Source: Epiperipatus broadwayi
Lineage: Eukaryota; Onychophora; Udeonychophora; Euonychophora; Peripatidae
Assembly (NCBI GenBank): GCA_028023455.1
Contig: JAQFVV010012489.1
Span: 4,388,575 to 4,452,574, forward strand
Direction: 5' to 3'
DNA: 64,000 bases
Below are positions 22,066-34,700 of this stretch, piece after piece. The position numbers and the translations under genes are program-made. The notes beneath the pieces were generated by a model. The model was not told the DNA's origin and searched no databases. It worked only from the letters and a program-made list of their open reading frames with translations. The number at the start of each line of letters is the position of its first letter. The first letter of the stretch is position 1.

Positions 22066-23660
22066 GGGTATATTTTTTATTACTTAGCAGTAAAATTATC
22101 GATTAATTTTTAAAAATAATTTACACATTAAAAAATAGGATTTGTAAAACAAAATATTAATTTGTTATGTTTAATTGTTTACAAAAATCTCATTAAACTG
22201 AAAAATATAGAGAATGTCATAGGATGCAATAGATAGTCATATACTTTGTGAAATCTAGAGCACCAAAACATCTACATAAAATGCACTGACAGCTTACTTC
22301 TTCAGGTCAACAGTTACTCAAATTATAAACAATTAATTTAGGTGTGATAGTTTTTGTTGATGCATCATTACATCATATCTACTGGTCACAGACAGAGACA
22401 TTAAACATGAACTTAATATGTAAGCCCACTTTTTAAGTAATTAAATTAGTAAATAAGAGTGTGCTTGTATTTTTTTATTTTTTTAATTGATTTTGTTTAC
22501 ATGCAGTCATATATTTTTTTATAAGTAAAACATTATGCTTATACTATTTTCCTGAATGTTTGTGATGATGGTGTTTTAATCCAATATATAAGTACAATTA
22601 TGATTATAGTATTAATAATTCAGTCAGAATATAATTTTCCTTTTTCTATCAATAAAAAAATGAATTTACTGTTGTAATAAAAGAAATATTGTAAATAAAA
22701 ATGTATTTCATGAAGAGTATAATGATTATGAAATAAATAATTAAATATTACAATTATCATTTTAATAATGGATTTGCCAAACAAAATTTAGCAATCCATT
22801 TTACCAATTGATGTGAACTGGCTCAATCCTTCTATTGTATCCTAGATAATCACCATCAATTATAATTGATGCTGAAAAATTATTTATAATTGTAATTTAA
22901 TAGCCTAAAGTCTAAATTAAATTTTTTGATTTAGGTCTAAATATTAGATGTATTAATAAGATAACAGTTTAATATATTTCTATTCCATCTCCTTCTTGAT
23001 CATGTACTTGATATCTTCTTTTTCATTTGTCATTTAAGTACAGTTTTGAATTATTTGTTATTTTCTATTTAATCTATATATCTTGTGCATATTAGACTGT
23101 CGATTTAATCATACTAGAGTTAATTAAACATGCCTATGGAGATGGTGTCACTAATCCTTTCTTAGATTTTCTGCAATATCTAATATCTGTTATTAGATTA
23201 TATACAATTTTAAGATTTTATCAGTAGCATAATAGAAAAATTAATTAAAAGTTTATTTTAGATATTTCTAACACACACAAACAATGTATGATAACAAAGA
23301 ATTTTTAATATATTAAATTTGGAATAAAAATTTATGTAAAATATACTTATTGATAATTTTTATGTTCGCAAATATTTGCCTGTTGATATTTTTAGCACAA
23401 TTGGTATGTTTGGTGATGTTTTAATTCTAGTGGTGTGAAATGACTTGCATATGTTTATCAAATTATGTATTATTTTCATAAAAATATAAATATGGTATAT
23501 GTAATATATGATGCAGCATTAGAATTGCAATTAAATTAATTTGTATATAGTTGTACTTGGGCAAATAGTTAAACTAATCATATTATTAATAAAAACATAT
23601 GTTTCAAACTTTAAAAATAATTCCATAATTTTTGTTTTGAGGATTTAGTTTAATGGCTGC

Positions 23661-23695
<35 letters not shown>

Positions 23696-26600
23696 AGTAT
23701 ATATATATACTCATACAAACATATAATCAATATGTATACATTATATTTCTATTTATATAATTTAGTAAATTAGTATTCTTCATTCTTTAAAATGAAAAAC
23801 CATTGTTGGAGAAAAGACAGTTGACATGGTGATGACCTTTGGGTTCGCATACAGTTTATCATTAAAGGAAATGAAATTAACTTAGTGATTTAATATCGAA
23901 TTGTATTGTAACAATGTAGAATGTGATATGCTTCAGCAAGCTCATGCAGCTATATATAAAAAATAATAATTCTATTTTTATTAGAAGATTAAGGATTTTA
24001 TTCATGCAGCTACATTCTCACAAAGACTTATACTGTGTCCATTTTAAAAGAACAGTATATAAGATAAAATCTATATTTTGAATGATTTAATGCTTATTAG
24101 AAGAAATTTCTAATATTTTTTTAAAGAAATTAATTTAAATATATTTTCGTATTCAATAAAAATCATTTTAATTGGAGTTCTAAAATGTAAACTTCATTTT
24201 AAAAAAGAACATGTTTTCTAAAAACTTCAACTAAATTTAATGTACTTTACATTATAAGGAAAATGCAGAGTGAGTAGAACACCTATTTATTGTGGGATAT
24301 ATAAAATGTGATGGCTAATCAAATATATGTGTGAATAACATCTTATGCTGAATGCCTATAAAATTATATAAAAGCAATATCTTCAAAATGGAATTATAAT
24401 TGTTAATAAAAGAACTGTGTATTAATGAAGTTGAAATATACATACAAAGAGGAAACTAAACATCAACTTGGGATATCCTATTATTTTCTTTAATGTATAA
24501 CAATGAAGAATTAAAAATTGTATCATCAATGGATTTTCATTCACAAATTCCAGGAACATCTAAGACTATTATTGCATTAACTTTTATAAATACCATTTAA
24601 GTTTTTAAAAATTATAATTGGGAAACATTAATTTTATTTCTTTTATTATCGTATTCATTTCATTAAAAAAATGAATAATAAGAGAGAATTAATAATTTAA
24701 AATATTTTTATTTATGATTAACAAAGATTTGAATATAGGTTAAGAAATATTAATATGGGAAAGGCATGTAGAAAATGGATAAAGTGAACTTGGAGGTAAG
24801 AAATTAAATTATTTTTAAATTCATATAGTCTAATAACCATAATGTATCATAAGTGGATAAATGACTAACATTGATATGAAATATATATTTTTATATTAAT
24901 AAACATAAATTACATACAATCATTTTAATGAATGAAAATATTATATATAAATGATTGGATTATTATTTGTATAATCTAATTATTATAGAATAGTGTTAAT
25001 ATAAAAGTCTTAATATTTAAATATTTATATTTTATATATGTTGTAAAATCATGTGGTGTTATAAGTTAGAAAATATATCTACCATAAGTAAATAGAATAT
25101 TTATATTTTTAATATAAGGAAGTAGATATATAAATATTTTTTTATATATTTTAAAATTTTAAGTTATTTATTTGTTAAATAAATAATTATTATGTTTTTT
25201 TTATATTAAACTAAATGAAGTCTTCAATTTGTTTTATTTATTTATTTGATTTTATAAAATAAGAACAAACATTTAATATAATAATTTTTATTGATTATTA
25301 TATTAACTTCATGAAACCCATTTTAAAAAGTTAGTGAGATTTACTATTATCATTACTCTAATATATTGATAGGAACCCCTGAAGAGAGTAAATTGTTAAA
25401 CTTCCCTGAGTTCAGAAATTTGAGCATAATGGTTAAATCAATTAAAAGGTGAAAATTGATTTGATGTGGTTTAGATATAATAATTTATTAATAATAAATT
25501 ATTTATTGGGAACATATATAGTTTATATCAAAATTAAATTACATCATTCATGGCATCCTATATAAAGACTTTAAATCTGACTATAATGAGATGTGACTGC
25601 CTTAACTTTTCTTGTTGAGAGAGTGCATACCTTTACAATATATATATAATCTTTATTCAACATGGTTTTGCATGAACATAATGGAATAATTGTAGGATAA
25701 TGTAATAAAGGTACTGCAGCATTATGAACTGGACACTCATAATAATAATTATGATGACCACAATAATAATGATGATGATATATAAATAATTTAGAAAAGT
25801 GGTTGCCATTTTCTTGTGTATTATTTTGCATATTTGTAAATATTTATTAGAATGCATTTCCTAGATTGCAGAATAACACTAATATCTTCTAAATTTAATA
25901 AGAAATCACAATATTTACACATTAAATATAAAATTATAAATTATCATAGGCAAATAATATATAGAATATCCCCAACTATTTAAAACTACATTTTACATAA
26001 AAGATAGTCAAAATTCAAGGAAAATCATATTGCAAATAAAAATTAATGAAAGTTTAATTCAGATAGAATAAAATAATGATTTATGAAAATAGTTATACTT
26101 CCAAAATTAGTTTTGATGAAATAAAACTATTCTTTCAATATTTTTTTTTCAAAAGGTTTTTTTTTTCTAAAATGTTACATAATTCTGCTTACAATCATTA
26201 AAAAAATAGTTGTCTTCAATGCCTTTTTTTGTAAGAATGCTAAAAAACATAGCAAATTTTCATTACCAGTTATTTGAAAATTTATTTAAAATGAAAAAGA
26301 ATCATAGCTATGATATAGAAAATAATCAGCTTTTCAAAGCATGTTTAAAATTTGAAAACAAAAATTGGCAAAGGTAAATGTTTTTTTGTTCTAAAGGTCA
26401 AGACATTTGGCACTAGAAATGGCAGAATGAACTTTAATTCAACATCTTATATTTCAAGTCATTCAATCTACCACTGTGCTAAACAGTATTGGTAAAACAC
26501 TTAATTGATTAGACAGAACTTTTTTTTTACTTGAGGATCAATCCCATAATTCTAAGCTTTTGATTCTGCCAATCATCAACTGCAGGAATCAACTCAGGAT

Positions 26601-29280
26601 TGTGGTAGGCATGTAATATTAAAATTAAAATAAATGGAACAATTAAATTTTTTAAAAAGTTAATTAGAAATCTTGTAAAATATATTTATATGTAGAATTT
26701 ATTCTATTTTAAGACATTTCTAGGGCAACACCAATATGTATGTCTTAACAAGGTATTTATAGATTATTATATTTAGCATTATAGTATAATTAACAATTAA
26801 GACAAAAAGCATATTTGTAATGTAAATGAGTTGTCATGGGATGCGCACTAATAATTAAAAAAAAATTGAAAATAATTTTGCTAAATTTTGATAAAATATT
26901 TTTTTTTTATTTGTTGGAGGATCTCTCTCTTTCACTCTTTCTTAAAAAAACAACAACATACATTTGTCAGTAAAATTAATAAAAAAAAAAAAAGCTAATG
27001 AAGTAAATTACAAATATTTTAAATCTTTAATTTTATATAGATATACAAGAACACTACTATTGTTTAATATGTTTATTTTATTTTTTACATAAGACATACT
27101 GTAATCAAATTTATCCAACTAATAAAATCGTTAATAATTGATTTATTCTTTTTATTTTGCAAATATATAATTAAAAAACTTAGAAAAAAATTAAAATACA
27201 GCTATTTTCAGTAACTATTATATAAAATAAAATAAAAATATATAGATTAGAAAATGAGCTGATGTTGATCAGATGTGACAGGTTGAGTTTTAATATATGA
27301 ATTTTAAATCTCAAATCAACTAGTGTACTAAACTATATAAAGAGTAGGTACTACCACTTTTGATTACTGTAGTTTTAAAATAATATTAAAAAATAAAAAC
27401 AATACAAAAATACAATGTTATAAATAAAGAAAAATAAAGAAAATTTATTTTTTGTTCAAGTATAGATAATTAAATCAGAGTTCAGTTCCTGTAGGATAAT
27501 GATGTATCCCTACCAGTACTAATGACATTTTTTATTTCTAATCAGAACATTAGAACTCCTGTAACCATGCCACATTAATCTATGATCATTATTTTCTAGC
27601 TAATACTGAATATCTAAGTGGATTAATTATTAAAAAATACTCCCAAAGATGTTTGTCACCTAAAAATGTTAACAAAGTTCATATCCAGACTCTAGACCAT
27701 ATGTTGGAATGTGTTAAAAAAAGTGCTGCCTAATAGACAACATAGTCCATGGCTGAAATATTAAATCATTTTCTTTCTTTTCTTACTTTTTTTTTTTTTT
27801 TCAAATATTTATTTACTTGAATTTTATATGTGTACTTTTATTATATGATCACATAATCATACTACATTAAAACATTATTCTCATATTTATTACTATTTCA
27901 AACGTTGTTTTATGTTTTAAAAAAAAGTTTTAAAATTTTATAAATATATGTACATACATACAATTTATAACAAAAATGAAGATAAAATTTCAGTTCATAG
28001 CAATATGAGTGCAATATCTATGCAATCAGATGGTGAAGCAATATGTTATTGTTATGAGTATTTTTTTCTGACAAATCCAGGTTGCTTTTATCTTTCATCT
28101 AAGTATATCTAAATAAACATTTATGAACTACTTTTGGAAGGCTAAGTATGTGGTTTGTGCAGCAACCTGAATACATTTCCAAACTTCACTTCAGATTAAA
28201 ATTCCAATTCATGAATGTTAATTTCTCAAGAAATAGATTTTAATGACTTATTTATATTTAAATAAAAAAAATCACTTGCACCATTATATATTCAAAACAT
28301 AATTAAATTCTGTTCATCTTATCTCTTAGATGCTCAAACATCACATAACCTCCTGAATAATTGTCCATACAATTATTTTTTTATACTTTGAAACATTTAA
28401 AAAAGTAACATATACATTAATCAAATTGTAAACTTTAATTGTAAACATAATGTTTTGGAGGAAAATATGTATAGATACATTATTTAAAAAATAGTAAAGT
28501 AAAGTTATGTGACAATGCCTAAAAAAATTTTGAGACTAGTCAGAATAGATGGAGCCACTGTTTGCGATTACATTGTTTTTTTCAGAAGCTACACTTTATT
28601 TGATCATTTAGAGGCTTTTTAATTGTAAAATCTTTATTGTAATCAAGATCTGTTCATCTCAGGCCTGATTTTTTTTCCATTAGTATTTTTTTGGGGTCAT
28701 TATCTATCATCTAATAAATGTGAGACAATACAATTAATCTTCAGAGCATATTATTAGGATCTAGAAATATATCAATAAATGCAAAATTTATTTTGAGTTG
28801 AAAATCTATCCCATCAATGAATAGAAGTATAAAAAATAGAACTACTGAAATCTGAAATTTTATATATAAAAAAAACGAAAAACAATAGCAAAAAAATATG
28901 ATAAATTAAAAAAAAAAAACAGCATTAAAGTATTGAAAAAAATGAGTTGTCAGATAAATTTTAGGTCAAGGTGACCTTGATTCGTGCAAACAGATAAAAA
29001 ATATATTTTAAATAAAAGTAAATATTAAAATTTGTAATGCTTCAGAAAATTAGCTACAAATAAATTTATTTAAAATAAATGTTCTACTGCATTCGTATAA
29101 AAGTAGTTTAGTAAATCTTCTATAACTATTTTCAATTGCTTTCTATCATTGTTACATATGATATGTTTTAGCATAATGATAAAATATTGGATTCAAAAGC
29201 TGAAGTTTCTGGATTGATCCCAGCTCAAGAAAACATAGGTGATCAAACATCATCTAAATTCTGGAACAAATGATAATATA

Positions 29281-29311
<31 letters not shown>

Positions 29312-29315
29312 CTAA
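22066..29315. other. AT-rich spacer, no gene seen
   Basis: It contains a (TA)n microsatellite at 23662-23693 and another at 29277-29311, small TA runs and many A/T homopolymers. Frames at 25.57-25.86 kb are low-complexity (Ile/Tyr/His runs over a GAT/AAT-rich patch). Apart from a perfect nuclear-receptor-type palindrome at 28963-28977, listed separately, nothing stands out. Confidence 0.55.
28963..28977. promoter_or_regulatory. Perfect IR3 nuclear-receptor palindrome (candidate site)
   Basis: AGGTCA-AGG-TGACCT is an exact inverted repeat of the nuclear-receptor half site with 3-bp spacing, the consensus layout bound by estrogen-receptor-type dimers. The overlapping TGACCTTGA is the complement of TCAAGGTCA, the extended half site used by ERR/SF-1-type monomers. 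In DNA this AT-rich such a site is rarely expected by chance. No gene or promoter is visible nearby, and it might be part of an old repeat, so function is unproven. Confidence 0.35.
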
Positions 29316-29319
29316 ACTT

Positions 29320-29580
29320 AATGTAATTATAAGGACTTGAACTTGGACTTTCAAACTCCTTACAGCTATCCAATCCATCTCATACAATCGATACACATTA
29401 TCACATAATGTGAAAAAGATAAACAATCTCCAATATTCATATTTTGTGCTGAACCAGCACTCATCAATTGGTTTAGATTGCTATCTCTCACCCAAGTGCT
29501 CAGTTTACATGAAGATAGCAAATCTTTAAACTTTAATGGTCAAGCTTCAATCTTCCTCACTCTTCAACTTTTTAGCACCA
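29320..29580 (-). mobile_element. Copy of the 20.8-kb repeat family
   Basis: Read in reverse, 29400-29580 aligns with 20755-20965. Shared landmarks are the TTGAAAAGTTGGAG-type segment, TTAAAGT...GCTATCTT, GAGCACTT and the ATGATG.CTGGTT..GCA segment. Only part of the longer element is present and no target duplication was found. Adjacent to a TA microsatellite, like the 17.3-kb copy. Confidence 0.65.
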
Positions 29581-30265
29581 TCCATATCACTGAATTTAAA
29601 TCCCTTATAATATATAATGCAATAATAAATCAATGAATATTTTTGGAACATTACCATAGATGATCTTATACACTATCTGACAGACATTGCATTATACAAT
29701 TGTTTGACTGTTTATAAGTATATACTGGTGCCCAGAAGTTTCCTCTCACATTCTACCACATCAACAAATCTTAGGATAATAATTCGATGAAGGTTTTTTT
29801 TTTTTTACTTTTTAAAGCATTAACTAAAAACACAATAACTATAGTGAAGAAAGCAATGTGTACATTATAAGTATAGAAAATAAAATGACTAATTACTGTA
29901 CATACTGCTTCAGCAATATATATATTGTAATGGGAACATATGTATGTTACATTGTTTTTTATTAGTAAACATGAAAAGAATAAAAGTTCGTAAATAAAAA
30001 CTTCTTTTTTAAGAATTAAAAATTGAAAATTAAAAAATCATCTTAAACTCGTATATATATAAAATCGCACAGAAAAAAAAAATTATTATTAAAATAAAAC
30101 TTTATTAAAAATAAAAAAAATATTTTAAAAGCAAAAACTTAAAAAGATTTAGAGATAAAAATATATCTTTAATTTTGGAAAACACATTAAGTAATCAGAA
30201 AATGGAAATGATTGTTTTAATTAGACAATGTAAACTAGCCTTGGGCATTGAAATGTATAAGCAAT

Positions 30266-30796
30266 GGTCAGATAGGAAAACAATAGAAACTAATAGCAAA
30301 TGAGAGAAATCCATCGGGAAATCGGACCTCAATGGAAGGATCATCATCAATGATGATGTAATGTCCATTGGATCCTAAAGGTAATATAAAAGGAAAAGTT
30401 TGGAAATTATTAGTTAGTTATTACGATGTGACTATATGTGTTAGTGCGGAGTTGAAGGAGAAGGGATTGAAAAGACGCACTCTTCAATCCCTTCAGTTTT
30501 GTTAAAAAAAAAAAAAGAAATGACATCGTTTTCTACATTGAGGACCAGCCAAAGCAAAAGACCTCCGGATGAATAAATAAATCGGCCAACAGAATACCAA
30601 TCTCTTTAGGACGGCATGGGAATTCACGTTCAAATGGCAAGCAACGGATAAAAGGAACATTTTGAAATCGTAAGAACTTTTTGAACTCTCAGCTTTAAAT
30701 ATATATAATTAATGAACATTTCTAAACAATAAGAACTTTACTTCTAAACTTGTTCCATATTTAAAAAAAAAAATAGAAATAGATTCCTATCTGACC
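30266..30796. mobile_element. Putative 0.53-kb element with 13-14-bp inverted ends
   Basis: GGTCAGATAGGAA at 30266-30278 is matched by an exact reverse complement, TTCCTATCTGACC, at 30784-30796 (14 bp with the adjoining T/A pair). The inside is less AT-rich than the flanks and contains a CATCATC-AAT-GATGATG hairpin, a 12-bp stem at 30460-30494 followed by an A-run, and a second GC-richer stretch at 30540-30650. No clear target-site duplication is seen, so the mobile-element assignment is tentative. The core TTCCTATCTGA recurs at 31208-31218, so the unit could extend to there. Confidence 0.5.
30460..30494 (+). other. 12-bp perfect hairpin followed by A-run
   Basis: GAAGGGATTGAA (30460-30471) pairs perfectly with TTCAATCCCTTC (30483-30494) around an 11-nt loop. 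A 13-A run begins about 10 bp later. It could be a structured RNA 3' end, a transposon internal hairpin or part of an RNA-derived insertion. The reverse strand would present the same stem preceded by T's. No family recognised. Confidence 0.6.
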
Positions 30797-31188
30797 AAAC
30801 TAAATTATTTATTAATTAGGTATAATTTTATTTGATGTATTTCTTTTGTAAAATCATTTCCATTTATTTTTTTTTTGTTCTTTTAAGTTTTTATTATGAT
30901 TTCTGTTTTTCGATAAATTAAACTATATAAATATTAAACTTAAGTCGGGCGTGAATGGCTATATAGATTTGTAAAGTTATATTAGGGGAGGGTAATCTTA
31001 GGTTATTCATTTCGTAGTTGAATTAGGTCAATGGATTGGATATATTGGTGTAATTAGTAGATGTAGTACGAGATTCGCTATGGGCAGAATCGCTATTATA
31101 CGCTGCACACACTCGTTTTGCCTATGGGAGGAATTATAAGATGGAGACCACAGTTCCTTCCTATGGAGTTTTTTTTTTATTGCTCTCA

Positions 31189-31221
31189 TCATCAGATAGA
31201 TGTAATATTCCTATCTGATGA
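31189..31221. other. 11-bp perfect hairpin
   Basis: TCATCAGATAG (31189-31199) pairs with CTATCTGATGA (31211-31221) around an 11-nt loop; a few further pairs form beyond a 3-nt bulge. The arm carries the same CAGATAG core as the ends of the 30.27-30.80 kb element. The plus-strand frame that follows opens immediately after it. Confidence 0.6.
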
Positions 31222-31437
31222 GAAGCAGTTTCTTCTCTTAACCTAATTGTGCTGCCGTATTCATATTACATTGAACACATCGATATATCAGATGGATTGA
31301 AGTTTGGTTTGACTGCGAACCTTTGGCCTAAGGTTAAACAAGGATTGAATATTTTCTTTTCAAATGCAAATCTATGTAGTCTATTCATACTCGACACTCT
31401 AAATAAAGATGCATTAAATTTAAGTTGGGTATAGACG
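31222..31437 (+). CDS. Unidentified ~70-codon ORF, compositionally distinct
   Basis: The frame is open from just after a TGA at 31219-31221 to a TAG at 31435-31437. The first alternative start is GTG at 31249 and no ATG begins it, so it may be an exon or a gene remnant. The peptide has mixed composition with Asp, Gly, Pro, Lys and Trp (motif YIEHIDISDGLKFGLTANLW) rather than the Ile/Tyr/Asn bias of chance frames. No family recognised. Its 3' end meets a minus-strand frame tail to tail. Confidence 0.3.
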
Positions 31438-31734
31438 CTTGCATGGGTTCGTTACCAGTTGATTATGTTTTTGGTTTTCATATTTGATCAAAATATATAG
31501 ACATTCGGTAAATACTGATACCTTACGGTGAGTATCTAAGATGTATTTATGTCGGATGTCTTTTAAGTTATTGGTGTCAATGCGGTGTCTTATGATGAAC
31601 ACCATTGGGTTTCTTGTATTCCCTATGCAATTGACGGTATCAATGACTTTGTATTTTGATCGTTTATGTTTATTTTGAAATGTTTTTTGACCATGTAATC
31701 TATGTAACCGATCTATACTCAACATTAAAAACAC
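31420..31734 (-). CDS. Unidentified ~100-codon basic ORF
   Basis: A minus-strand frame from GTG at 31734 (first ATG at 31725) to a TAG. The product is basic, rich in Arg, Lys and His, with several Cys and no membrane span. It contains no motif I can assign. The frame is longer than almost all others in this AT-rich window and its amino acid usage is balanced, which argues mildly for real or recently lost coding. It overlaps the plus-strand frame tail to tail by about 18 bp. Upstream sequence returns at once to plain AT-rich spacer. It could be an integrated viral or transposon gene fragment; that is inference. Confidence 0.35.
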   Translation of the reverse strand: MFLMLSIDRLHRLHGQKTFQNKHKRSKYKVIDTVNCIGNTRNPMVFIIRHRIDTNNLKDIRHKYILDTHRKVSVFTECLYILIKYENQKHNQLVTNPCKRLYPT

Positions 31735-31739
31735 ATTTT

Positions 31740-34700
31740 ATAAACCCATCTGTGCGAACTTATAAAAAATTAAAATGTAAACTTATAATATTATAAAAAT
31801 TAAAATGTAAATTTAAATTCTAAAATCAAGTTAAAATCCAAAGTAAAAGTTATTCTAAAATAATGCTAAATTTTATATATATGTGCGTAAATAAATGTTT
31901 GTATGTTAATTACTAGCAGTGGCTTATTTTATTCTTTTTTTATATATATTCTTAGATAGGAATTTATTATAAATATAAATCTCTGCTACTCCCTGAGCTA
32001 ATGACAATGGGCTAATGACTGGAATCAAAATATATTAAATCAAAATATAAAAAAAAAAAATTTTTAAACTTACGTATCTGCCTACTTTATAAATTTTCTA
32101 AGTTCAAATGCCTAGATGGCACCCTGTAGTGCAGATGACGTTAAGTCAAACTCTCCGGATCGTTACAATATATATATAATTTCTACCAGCAAAGCAGTAA
32201 CTTGAAAGTTGTATTGAACATTTTTATAACTTGTTACTGGTTTGATATATCATAGCATGATGTGTAGTCTTAAAAAATATATCTGCACAGTAAACTAAAA
32301 ATGCGAATGTCATAATTAATCTGAGCATACACTAAATTCACAAGTAATATTAGGCTTATATCATGCAATATATTCATCAGTATTCTAAACAAAGTATGTA
32401 ATTTTAATCAGAAGGAAATTACATTCATTGTTTTATATCTCAATAATATTTTGATGAGTATGAAGAATAATCTCAAAGCAAAGCACAAGATAGAGAATTT
32501 AAAAAAGATAAGAGCAACCATCTTATGTTTGTAACTAAATAAACATGGGCATAGGGTGTAATTCCATTATTAAAATTACATTAAATACTGCACTAGTAAA
32601 TTAAATAGAGGATTAAACAAGAGTATATATTATCTACTTGTAAGTAGACTCTTGAAAAAGTTTAATGATTACTGACTTGTTGATTCAACTTTATCACTCT
32701 ATTTAATTTAACAACACCTTATTGTATTCCTTATCATCATAGCCATTCTAAAACAGCTTCTAAAATTATGAAATAATGTAAATATTGTTATGTGATATTT
32801 AGTTTACAGATTGGGTGGAGTGATGAGCTTAAGCTGAAGATCATTTGATCAAAACTAAACTTGTCACTACTTGTGCTGAAATGTCATATGACTTTCTAAA
32901 CAACTAATCCTGTTATTTTTATATTGGGTAAAACATTTCTAGCTGAAATAATTTAGGAAAATTCTGTAGAATGGGTTTAAAAAAGCATTTGATAAAATTT
33001 ACTAAAATACAACATTATCAACAAAAAATGTAATTATAATGGTTTGAACTTCAGGAGGTTATATGATATTCAACTACTGGAAGTGACAGAGCCAAAGCAC
33101 AAACTATGAACTTTTACCTCTCAAATATACCTCCTTAATATTGAACTAAACAACAATGTTGAACAATTAATAAAGCTCACTGAAATATTTTTGAATAAAT
33201 TAAGATTAAAAAAAGTTTAATATCTCTAAACAGTTTCTACTAATTTTAGATAGAATATTAAAAAAAATATTAATAAGATCTATATTTAACAAAAATAAGT
33301 CTTTGGATAAACAAAGATTATCTAAGTCATATCTAATTTGAAAGCAATACTATATGTGAATTAAATGTATTCAATTGGGAAAAAAGCTGGGATAACTTTT
33401 TCCCCAAACACAAATATTAAAAACTTTGATTTATCTATCACTATTACTCTAATATTTAGTTGAAATATCTTTAATGGGACAGTCTTAGTTAATGGGCCTT
33501 TCTGATAAGAATATTTTGGCATTACTTTTGACACCTTCCTACTTTTTTATAAATCGTCCATACATAAAGTTATCATACATAAACAATAACAATTATCTCC
33601 AATACATATTGTACATACATAAAATGTGTACTTTAATTTTGATGTATAGCAATGTATTGTTTATTGTACTGATATAGAAGAGAAACAAATTTCTATAGAA
33701 ATAAGGTAAATAAATTTAATAAATCTCATTTTTAATTGATTGGCAAAAATACACTTTAAAGAAAATTTAAATAATAATATACTTCTGCAATATATGAAAA
33801 TTAATATTGTATCGAAGATTATGTATTACAATAAAGATAATTAAAAAGATAAAGGTATAACAATGAAAAGCATTATATCATTTAAATTATCTATGCTTGA
33901 GAAAGATTTATCAAATAATATCTATTTGTGTACAAGACAGACAGTAACAAAGTATAAATTGTTTAAAATCAATAATGCAAACTTAATTTAAGTAAATTAT
34001 TTATAATTATAATCCAAACATAATAACTATTAGACGCTAAACACCTACCACTTGGCTAGTTGCCTCGAAATGGAATGTTTACCTATGTAAATATTTAAAG
34101 AATGAACAATGAATTTAAACACATAATCTGATTAAATTGTTTGCAGTGGTTTGTTTCTATCCCATTTCATTTATCCAATAAGAATGAATTCAATTTTTTA
34201 ATTAAAACCAATTCAATAGTAAGTGCTTCCACACAAACAATTTAAAAAAAAAAATAGAAGCAACAACTTATAATTAGATAAACTCTTTTTAAAATTAATA
34301 AAAAAACATGTACTATCAGATTATCTTATGGCCATGTAATATTCGATTCAAATATGGCAGGAAATCATAAATTTTAACTAGATAGAAAGTGATGTTATCC
34401 TAAATGGGTGGATTAATATAAAATACAAAATTAAAAAATGATTTATAATAAAATATTACATTTTAAAGTGAGATCTTGTTAATGTTGATGATAGAGCTAC
34501 AAAATTGAGATAAGCAATGATAAACTACCACTAATGATACTCAAGTGTTATCCACATGATCATAATAATCCAATGTCTAGTTATTTTATATATTTGCCTT
34601 CAGACAGAGGATATATATATTTACTGCATCACTCTTTAAATGAAATCTCCAAATATATATATATATATACACACATACGAAAGAAAAACATTACACAAGC

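Noticed and set aside
25571-25857. Pair of overlapping 66-86 codon frames
   Set aside because: Runs of Ile, Tyr and His reflect GAT/AAT-rich low-complexity DNA; neither shows a motif.
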